From positions 1-15,168 of the forward strand of contig JACQVL010000319.1 in assembly GCA_016209865.1 (NCBI GenBank): a DNA stretch of 15,168 nt, read 5' to 3'. A program made the translations under genes and the position numbers. The stretch is from Candidatus Latescibacterota bacterium (GTDB lineage Bacteria; JAAXHH01; JACQVL01). Under the pieces are notes generated by a model that saw only the letters and a list, made by a program, of their open reading frames with translations, did no database searches and was not told where the DNA came from. Each line of letters opens with the position of its first letter. The stretch's first letter is position 1. This document shows positions 7,818 to 13,208 of the stretch, one piece after another.

Positions 7818-7846
7818 TTGCCTCTCCCGGTCGTTCGCGTTATATT
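7818..7846 (+). promoter_or_regulatory. Probable sigma70-type promoter for the PLP enzyme gene
   Basis: TTGCCT (7818-7823) and TATATT (7841-7846) are separated by exactly 17 bases on the plus strand. Transcription would start near 7853, giving a leader of about 67 bases that contains the CCGCAAT heptad array and a GGAG ribosome site upstream of the ATG at 7921. It faces away from the minus-strand promoter at 7727-7753, so this 280-base spacer is a divergent promoter region. Confidence 0.5.
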
Positions 7847-7877
7847 GGGGACACCTCATCCATGGCGGATTGTCATT

Positions 7878-7905
7878 CCGCAATCCGCAATCCGCAATCT
7901 AAAAT
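7878..7905. repeat. Heptad array CCGCAAT x3 plus CTAAAAT
   Basis: Three perfect 7-base units and one variant, immediately upstream of the ribosome site of the PLP enzyme gene. It sits inside the predicted leader. There is no inverted partner array nearby, unlike the loci at 5751, 9071 and 10637. Confidence 0.8.
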
Positions 7906-7920
7906 GCACGGAGTACACTC

Positions 7921-9060
7921 ATGGGATTCGCGACAGATGCCATCCATATCGGCCAGGGGCCCGACCCGGAGACGGGCGCGGTGACGATCCCTCTCTACGC
8001 GACCTCGACGTTCGCGTCGGATGAACTCGGCCGGTCGAAGGGGTTTGATTACAGCCGGACGAACAACCCGACGCGGCAGGCGCTCGAGCAGAACGTCGCG
8101 GCGCTGGAAGGAGGACGGTTCGCCCGCGCCTTCAGTTCGGGCGTGGCCGCCATCTGCGCGGCGGTGATGACCGTCGACGGGGGCAGCCACATCATCGTCA
8201 CCGATCCGGTCTACGGCGGCAGTTACCGGCTGTTCGAGCAGGTGCTGAAGGGGTATGGCTTGGAGTTCTCGTACGTCGATGCGTCGGACGCGGAGCGCGT
8301 CCGGGCGGCCATCACGCCCCGCACCCGTATGGTCTACATGGAAAGCCCGACCAACCCGTTGATGACCTTAGTCGACCTCCGGGCGGTCTCGGACATCGCC
8401 CGCGAACACGGCCTCCTCCATGTGGTCGATAACACCTTCATGAGCCCGTATTTCCAGCGGCCGCTCGACTTAGGCACGGACATTGTCGTCCACAGCAGCA
8501 CGAAGTACCTGAACGGCCACTCCGACCTGTTAGGCGGGATTGCCGTGACCAACGACGACGCGCTGGCCGGACGGCTGCACCTCCTCCAGCGTTCGATCGG
8601 GGCGGTGCCCAGCGCGTTCGACTGTTGGCTCACCCTCCGGGGCATCAAGACGCTGGCCGTCCGGATGCGACAACATCAGGAGAACGCGATGCAGGTCGCC
8701 CGGTACCTGGAGCAGCACCCGAAGGTGACGGCGGTCTACTACCCCGGCCTGGAGCGGCATCCGCAACACAACCTGGCGAAGCGGCAGATGAGCGGGTTCG
8801 GCGGAATGCTGTCGTTCGAGGTGGACGGGCTGGATGCCGCCCGGACGGTCGTCAACTCTCTCCGTATCTTTGCCCTGGCGGTCAGCTTAGGCGGGGTGGA
8901 AAGCCTGGTCGAGCACCCCGCCATGATGAGTCACGCCTCCATCCCACGAGAGGTGCGGGAACACAGCGGCATCCGGGACGGCCTCATCCGGCTGTCCGTC
9001 GGCATCGAGGATGTGGAGGATCTGATCGGCGACCTGGACGCGGCGCTGGCGCGGGCATGA
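7921..9060 (+). CDS. Cystathionine gamma-synthase/gamma-lyase-type PLP enzyme (Cys/Met metabolism family)
   Basis: A 379-residue cytoplasmic enzyme of full family length. It contains YSRTNNPTR (44-52, cofactor-phosphate residues Tyr44 and Arg46 from the neighbouring subunit), DNTF with Asp170 that pairs with the pyridine nitrogen, HSSTKYLNGH with the Schiff-base Lys195, SLGGVESLVEHPAMMSHASI (322-341) and LIRLSVGIED with the substrate-carboxylate Arg357. Glu327 in SLGGVES is found in gamma-synthase and gamma-lyase members, which favours transsulfuration at the gamma carbon over a beta-lyase. Synthase, lyase and O-acylhomoserine sulfhydrylase cannot be separated by eye. The ATG is preceded by GGAG at good spacing. 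It is the only plus-strand gene, monocistronic, and converges on the rhomboid gene. All four TTA Leu codons are followed by G. Confidence 0.9.
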   Translation: MGFATDAIHIGQGPDPETGAVTIPLYATSTFASDELGRSKGFDYSRTNNPTRQALEQNVAALEGGRFARAFSSGVAAICAAVMTVDGGSHIIVTDPVYGGSYRLFEQVLKGYGLEFSYVDASDAERVRAAITPRTRMVYMESPTNPLMTLVDLRAVSDIAREHGLLHVVDNTFMSPYFQRPLDLGTDIVVHSSTKYLNGHSDLLGGIAVTNDDALAGRLHLLQRSIGAVPSAFDCWLTLRGIKTLAVRMRQHQENAMQVARYLEQHPKVTAVYYPGLERHPQHNLAKRQMSGFGGMLSFEVDGLDAARTVVNSLRIFALAVSLGGVESLVEHPAMMSHASIPREVREHSGIRDGLIRLSVGIEDVEDLIGDLDAALARA

Positions 9061-9070
9061 ATCAAGAGCA

Positions 9071-9162
9071 AGGTCGAAGGACGAAGGTCGAAGGACGAAA
9101 ATAAAGACGAGTTGTTTTGTCCTTTTCGTCCTTTGTCCTTCGTCCTTTTCGTCCTTCATCCT
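9071..9162. terminator. Heptad-built stem-loop between convergent genes, likely bidirectional terminator
   Basis: The left arm (9071-9098) is AGGTCGA, AGGACGA, AGGTCGA, AGGACGA. The right arm (9115-9162) is a run of TTCGTCC-type units with some TTTTCGTCC variants. The arms are complementary over several units and would fold into a long hairpin in either transcript, in the 101 bases between the PLP enzyme stop and the rhomboid stop. The right arm abuts the rhomboid TAA. A terminator role is inferred from position and structure only. Confidence 0.6.
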
Positions 9163-9902
9163 TATACTTCCCACTCTCCCGCCGGGTTGATCCAGCGTCG
9201 TCGCGGGCGGGGGCGTTCGAAGTACCGGACGAGGAACATCCCGACGAGAAACCCCCCGATATGAGCATACCAGGCGACTCCCCCGCCGCCGCCCGCGCTG
9301 TTCAGCACCTGCATCAGAAACCACAGACCGAGCAGAATAACAGCCGGGATATGGATGATGCGGAAGAATATGAAAAAGAAGGGAAAGATGACGAGGGTTT
9401 TCACGTTCGCGCGGGGGAACAGGACGAAGTACGCCCCTAACACCCCCGCGATCGCCCCGCTCGCCCCGATCATCGGCACGGTCGAGTTCATGTCAGCCAA
9501 GACGTGCGCCAGGCTCGCGCCCAGGCCGGCGATCAGGTAAAACACGACGAACCGGACATGGCCCATCGCGTCCTCGATGTTATTCCCGAAGATCCAGAGG
9601 TAGAGCATGTTGCCCCCGGCGTGCATGAGGCCGCCGTGGACGAACATCGCGGAGAAGAGCGCCAGCGGAAAGGGGAGGAAGGCGGGCGGGTAGGCGTGGA
9701 GACTGCCGGGAATGGGAATCTCAGACCGGTCGATGAAATGCGTCACCTCGAACGGGATGGCGGCGGTGCGAAAAATAAACGCCTGCTCGGCCTCTGGACT
9801 CAGGACAAGCTGGAAGAGGAAGACGATCGCATTGAGGATGATCAGCCCGACCGTCACGACCGGCCGAGAGTACGTCGGATTATCGTCTTTGAGGGGAATC
9901 AT
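9162..9902 (-). CDS. Rhomboid-family intramembrane serine protease
   Basis: A 246-residue polytopic inner-membrane protein of about six segments. It contains MFVHGGLMHAGGNMLYLWIF (86-105) with the HxxxN oxyanion residues His94 and Asn98, MIGASGAIAGVLGAY (144-158) with nucleophile Ser148 in GASG, and HIGGFLVG with catalytic His214, so the Ser/His dyad is intact. Rhomboids cleave transmembrane substrates within or near the bilayer; the substrate here is unknown. The N terminus MIPLKDDNPTYSRPVVT is typical of bacterial members, which supports this start despite a weak Shine-Dalgarno. A strong promoter-like element lies about 110 bases upstream, so it is probably transcribed separately from the caspase/LPP20 cluster behind it. 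Proximity to that cluster may or may not be functional. Confidence 0.92.
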   Translation of the reverse strand: MIPLKDDNPTYSRPVVTVGLIILNAIVFLFQLVLSPEAEQAFIFRTAAIPFEVTHFIDRSEIPIPGSLHAYPPAFLPFPLALFSAMFVHGGLMHAGGNMLYLWIFGNNIEDAMGHVRFVVFYLIAGLGASLAHVLADMNSTVPMIGASGAIAGVLGAYFVLFPRANVKTLVIFPFFFIFFRIIHIPAVILLGLWFLMQVLNSAGGGGGVAWYAHIGGFLVGMFLVRYFERPRPRRRWINPAGEWEV

Positions 9903-9946
9903 AGCAGATGGACGGGACGATGCCCTCGGCCGGGTCGTGTCAGAGA

Positions 9947-9973
9947 TGGATTCCCGTTCGCACGGAAATGACA
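9947..9973 (+). repeat. REP-like hairpin repeat, copy A
   Basis: A 27-base element beginning TGGATTCCCG and ending GGAAATGACA, with an imperfect hairpin in the middle. It matches copies at 10697-10723 and 15116-15142, all in the same orientation. It sits in the predicted leader of the rhomboid gene, about 45 bases upstream of its start. Confidence 0.8.
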
Positions 9974-10008
9974 GTCAGAAGCGACAGCACGGTTGATCGA
10001 CGCCAGTC

Positions 10009-10036
10009 AATATACCCTCCGGTATGCTCCTGTCAA
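10009..10036 (-). promoter_or_regulatory. Strong sigma70-like promoter for the rhomboid gene, with a dyad
   Basis: On the minus strand there is a perfect TTGACA (10036-10031), a 16-base spacer and TATATT (10014-10009). The start point would be near 10002, giving a leader of about 100 bases that contains REP copy A. A dyad ATACC-CTCC-GGTAT (10012-10025) overlaps the -10 and the spacer and could be an operator. Confidence 0.6.
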
Positions 10037-10046
10037 GGAGTCACTA

Positions 10047-10616
10047 TCATCGGCGATTCTGCTCCTCCTGCTCCAGCTCCTGGAACGCTTTGTCCGCGTT
10101 CTCCTTGATCAACTCCTGCATCTCCCGGCTCAACTCCCGCATCTGCTCGACCTGATTCTTGAACGCGGTCACGTCGAGCATGGCGAGCGCGTACTCGGTC
10201 CGCTCTTTCTGGTCGTAGTACCGGTTGACGATCTGAGCACCCGACAACTCCATCGACGTGAACACTTTCGTCGCCTCTTGCGCGAACTGCTCCGGGCTTT
10301 CCCGGTTGTCCAGTCCCCCGCTGATCGACCGGGAATAGACTTTCACTAAGTTCTCGACCTTCGTCTTGAACACACGGGCGAGGTCCGCGCGCGCCTGCGC
10401 GTCCGCCACGTTGCGCCGTAGGCTGGGCGACGAGACGTTGCTCGCCGAGCCGACCGCATAGAACGCCTTTCCCTTGTCGCCTTTAAAGAACCCGGCGCCC
10501 TGATCGATCCATTTCGGACGGTCCTCGGTCGGCGTCAGTTGGCGACTCCCCCCGCAGCCCATCACGATGACCATCATGCCTGTTGCGACGAAGAGCCAGT
10601 TCATTCGGTGTCTCAT
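10047..10616 (-). CDS. LPP20-family outer-membrane-type lipoprotein
   Basis: A 189-residue protein with a lipoprotein signal ending VMGC (lipid-attached Cys21), then an LPP20-type domain: FYAVGSASNVSSPSLRRNVA (52-71) followed by a helical DAQARADLARVFKTKVENLV and, further on, a tyrosine-rich beta stretch NRYYDQKERTEYALAMLDV. The C terminus (about 152-189) is charged and helical, possibly a coiled coil. LPP20 proteins are small envelope lipoproteins; the family includes FlgP of flagellar outer-membrane rings. AAGGAGG upstream of the ATG strongly supports this start. Its stop is 11 bases from the rhomboid promoter. It lies 164 bases downstream of the caspase lipoprotein gene on the same strand and probably belongs to the same envelope system. 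Confidence 0.85.
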   Translation of the reverse strand: MRHRMNWLFVATGMMVIVMGCGGSRQLTPTEDRPKWIDQGAGFFKGDKGKAFYAVGSASNVSSPSLRRNVADAQARADLARVFKTKVENLVKVYSRSISGGLDNRESPEQFAQEATKVFTSMELSGAQIVNRYYDQKERTEYALAMLDVTAFKNQVEQMRELSREMQELIKENADKAFQELEQEEQNRR

Positions 10617-10636
10617 GGGGAACCTCCTTGGAAATC

Positions 10637-10671
10637 AGTGACGAGTGACAAGTGGCGAGTGACGAGCAAAA
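10637..10671. repeat. Heptad array AGTGACG, left arm
   Basis: Units AGTGACG, AGTGACA, AGTGGCG, AGTGACG and AGCAAAA, ending a few bases from the ribosome site of the LPP20 gene. It is inverted relative to the array at 10758-10778. Confidence 0.85.
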
Positions 10672-10696
10672 CAAGAAGTCGATCATTCAGCATGAC

Positions 10697-10723
10697 TGGA
10701 TTCCCGCTTTCACGGGCATGACA
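10697..10723 (+). repeat. REP-like hairpin repeat, copy B
   Basis: A 27-base copy with stem CCCG-CTTTCA-CGGG, beginning TGGATTCCCG and ending GGCATGACA. It lies between the two inverted heptad arrays of the same spacer, 80 bases upstream of the LPP20 start. Confidence 0.85.
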
Positions 10724-10757
10724 ACCTTCTGCACCGATCTTGCAGAGCGTTGGTATT

Positions 10758-10778
10758 ACTCGTCACTCGTCACTGCTC
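10758..10778. repeat. Heptad array ACTCGTC, right arm
   Basis: Two perfect ACTCGTC units and a variant ACTGCTC, the inverse complement of the array at 10637-10671. It ends two bases before the stop codon of the caspase gene, so it could form part of that gene's 3' transcript end. Confidence 0.8.
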
Positions 10779-10780
10779 TT

Positions 10781-13078
10781 TTAATACCTCACCAACACCC
10801 GGTCGACATCGTCGCCCTGGAGTTCGGGCGTCTGTTCCCGGTCGAGCCGGCCCGCCTGCTCTGTGACGTGCTCCCGGACGTACGCGTACAACTCCCGCAC
10901 GGTGATCGTGCTATCCTCGTCCTTGTCTGCGTCCCCTTTGAGACCTTTCAGGAGGAAATAGGTGAACACCCCGTGGGATTTCTCCGGATAGCTGGAGCTC
11001 ACCTGATTCCCGCTGGAGGCGGTCAGGACGATCACCCGGCCGCCCAGCTCCACCCGTCGCGGCTCGACCGCGATGCCGCGCGCGCCCGCTAACAGGAGCT
11101 CGACCTGATCCCCCCGGCCGACGCGCCCGCTAAAACAGGCATCTAAGATGACGGTCACCTGCCGGGCGGGAAGCTGGTTCAGGTTCCGGTACAACTCGTC
11201 CAGCCGGTAATTCGTGGGGGTATAGTTCGGGTCCCCGTCGGACGGGACGAGGTAGGCGTCGCGTGTCGTCAGGTCCGGCACCCCGTGGCCGATGTAGTAG
11301 ATGAACACCTCCGTCTGCTCCGGCTTGATCCGCTTGGCTAACCATCCCTGCTCCGGGTCGAATACCTTCCGGAACTCCCCCTGCGTGGCGTCCCGGTCCA
11401 TCCGGACGTAGATGTTGCTCTCTTTCAACCCCAGCGTCCGGATGAAGTATTCCCGTACGACGGTCGCGTCGTGCCGGGCGTACGGGACGGCTGGGGCGTA
11501 CCGGTAATCCTCGATGCCCAAGATCACGCCGAGGGCATCCGGCCGCTGGGTTTTCGACGAGACGACCTCGTCCACGTCGACGACCGGCAACGACGTCGAG
11601 CTAACGTCCGGCCGATCCCGCCGGGACTTCGCCGGGGCGGCCACGATGCGGCTCTTCCCGGAAGCCAGGGCCAGGCTGAGAGACACTGACTCCCCCGCTC
11701 GCATCACCTCGACCGCCAGCTCTCCCCCTTGCCTGGTCGTCTCGATCACCTCCTGTTCCAGTTCGCTCATCGTGCTCATCGCTTTCCGGTTCACCCGGAC
11801 GATGATATCCCCCTTCCGGAGGCCTAATCGTTCGGCGACCGTGCCGTCGAGGATGCTGGCGACAAGCAGTCCTAAGCTGGTTTCTTCGACCTTCGCGCCT
11901 AAGGAGGCGGTCTGTTTCTGGAGGGCCCCGATCACCTGCGTCAACGAGGCCAGGTTCAGCCGGTACAGCCGCTCAGAGGACTTCAGCTCGACCGCCTTCT
12001 GGTACGCCTGTTTCGCCTCGGTGTACTGTCCGGCGTGTTCGTAGAAAACCCCTAAGTTATTCCACACCGCCGCGCTCTCCGGCTTCCGTTCGAGCGCCCG
12101 GCGCCATTCCCGTCCCGCCTGATCCCACTGGCCGTTGCGGGCGAATTTGACCCCGGTCTTCGTCTCCTTATCCGTCTTCAGCCGCCGGACGACGCTGACC
12201 TGGCGCGGGGAGACCTGGTCGGCCAGCTCGCGGGCCACCTCGGCGGAGAGACTCTGGAGGAGCTCGGACCGGTCCGGGATCGTCGCGCTCAGACGCTGCT
12301 CGACGGTCATCACCGCCACCGATGCGATGAGAGTCGCCAGGAGCTTGACACCCCAGGAGGCGGCTGACTCCCCGGACATCGTCAGGTCGGGCGGCTCGTC
12401 GGAAAACACGAGCTTCCGGCGGGTGACCCGGCGGGAGGCGCTCCGGGAGGCGAGGATGTTGCCCGTCGCCGCCTCGACGAACCGGAGGTTGACGGAGACG
12501 AACCCGCTCCGGTTGAGGAACCGCTCGGTGTAGGCGACGTGCTTGTAGACCGGCACCTGCTTCTGCTTCGGCACCCGTTTGACGACGTTCACCTTTTTCG
12601 TCTTCTCGACCCACTTACCCCCTTCTTTCACGCGGACTTTGGCGATCTCCTGGACGGTCCGGGATTCATACTCGGTGACGGTATCGTACCGGACGAGCAC
12701 CCGTTTGGAATTGCTCTGCATCGTGTAGTCATCGTCGACGCCGCCGTCCACGTCCCCGTCGATGACCGCGTCCACGCCGAGCATCCGACCGGCTTCGGCG
12801 ATGTCCTGGATCGCGCCCCCGGCCAAGCGAGTCGAGGCCCGGTCGGGCTGGACGACGGTGAAGTACTGGTGCCGCATCAGACTCTGAACGAGCAGCGACC
12901 CGACCTTCGTGCTGACTGCGTCGTCCTGGGATTTCAGTCCGATGAACGCGATCGTCCTGACCTGGGAAACGTCGAAATCCGGCGGCTGGTAGGCTAAGAA
13001 GGAGATCGTCTTCGGCCCGGCGCACCCGGCGAGGCCTATCAAACCGATCACGATGGCGATGACATAGGGGCGAAGCAT
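10781..13078 (-). CDS. Caspase-family lipoprotein with CsgG-like, TPR and PDZ domains
   Basis: A 765-residue lipoprotein. The signal ends LAGC (lipid-attached Cys19). Residues about 35-290 resemble a CsgG/FlgO-type fold: VRTIAFIGL, RMLGVDAVIDGDV and VNLRFVEAATGNILASRSAS, with a Lys/Val-rich insertion at 147-180. Two TPRs follow (about 305-366), then a PDZ domain (about 398-470, GLLV, LGLRKGDIIVRVN), a linker, and a caspase-like domain (about 511-740): LGVILGIEDYR, FIYYIGHG with catalytic His598, and VILDACFSG with catalytic Cys648. An EF-hand-like loop D718-x-D720-x-D722-S-x-I725-x-x-x-E729 lies near its end. The complete dyad predicts Arg/Lys-type proteolysis as in metacaspases, in the periplasm. 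The start at 13076-13078 has GGAGAGG just upstream and gives the lipobox; an in-frame ATG at 13162 would bury it. Confidence 0.9.
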   Translation of the reverse strand: MLRPYVIAIVIGLIGLAGCAGPKTISFLAYQPPDFDVSQVRTIAFIGLKSQDDAVSTKVGSLLVQSLMRHQYFTVVQPDRASTRLAGGAIQDIAEAGRMLGVDAVIDGDVDGGVDDDYTMQSNSKRVLVRYDTVTEYESRTVQEIAKVRVKEGGKWVEKTKKVNVVKRVPKQKQVPVYKHVAYTERFLNRSGFVSVNLRFVEAATGNILASRSASRRVTRRKLVFSDEPPDLTMSGESAASWGVKLLATLIASVAVMTVEQRLSATIPDRSELLQSLSAEVARELADQVSPRQVSVVRRLKTDKETKTGVKFARNGQWDQAGREWRRALERKPESAAVWNNLGVFYEHAGQYTEAKQAYQKAVELKSSERLYRLNLASLTQVIGALQKQTASLGAKVEETSLGLLVASILDGTVAERLGLRKGDIIVRVNRKAMSTMSELEQEVIETTRQGGELAVEVMRAGESVSLSLALASGKSRIVAAPAKSRRDRPDVSSTSLPVVDVDEVVSSKTQRPDALGVILGIEDYRYAPAVPYARHDATVVREYFIRTLGLKESNIYVRMDRDATQGEFRKVFDPEQGWLAKRIKPEQTEVFIYYIGHGVPDLTTRDAYLVPSDGDPNYTPTNYRLDELYRNLNQLPARQVTVILDACFSGRVGRGDQVELLLAGARGIAVEPRRVELGGRVIVLTASSGNQVSSSYPEKSHGVFTYFLLKGLKGDADKDEDSTITVRELYAYVREHVTEQAGRLDREQTPELQGDDVDRVLVRY

Positions 13079-13081
13079 GTG

Positions 13082-13088
13082 CCTCTCC
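13082..13088 (-). promoter_or_regulatory. Shine-Dalgarno deciding the caspase lipoprotein start
   Basis: GGAGAGG on the minus strand, with its GGAG core six bases upstream of the ATG at 13078. It selects this start over the in-frame ATG at 13162, which would add 28 residues in front of a good lipoprotein signal. Confidence 0.75.
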
Positions 13089-13163
13089 GATGGTAACGCC
13101 CGATTCTGGAGATCAGCACATGCTTCACCCCTACACCGATTATTTTTCCACGGTCGTTTCATT

Positions 13164-13198
13164 CCCCGAACCCCGAATCCCTAACCCCGAACCCCTGT
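13164..13198. repeat. Heptad array CCCCGAA
   Basis: Units CCCCGAA, CCCCGAA, TCCCTAA, CCCCGAA, CCCCTGT, in the 130-base spacer between the DUF4384 gene and the caspase gene, ending ten bases before the DUF4384 stop codon. No inverted partner array is present. The third unit is a CTAA variant, as at 5823-5855. Confidence 0.85.
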
Positions 13199-13208
13199 TC
13201 TTTCGCCC

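Noticed and set aside
7847-7920. SAM or other riboswitch ahead of the PLP enzyme gene
   Set aside because: The predicted leader is only about 67 bases, mostly heptad repeat, with no recognisable riboswitch core or terminator.
9117-9440. Plus-strand frame beginning MSFSSFVLRPF
   Set aside because: The peptide is translated from TTCGTCC heptads and then antisense to the rhomboid gene.
10617-10780. Promoter for the LPP20 gene
   Set aside because: No pair of -35 and -10 hexamers with fair spacing was found; co-transcription with the caspase gene is possible.
13079-13162. N-terminal extension of the caspase lipoprotein (start at 13162)
   Set aside because: It would bury the lipoprotein signal 28 residues in. 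The start at 13078 has GGAGAGG and LAGC at the right distance.
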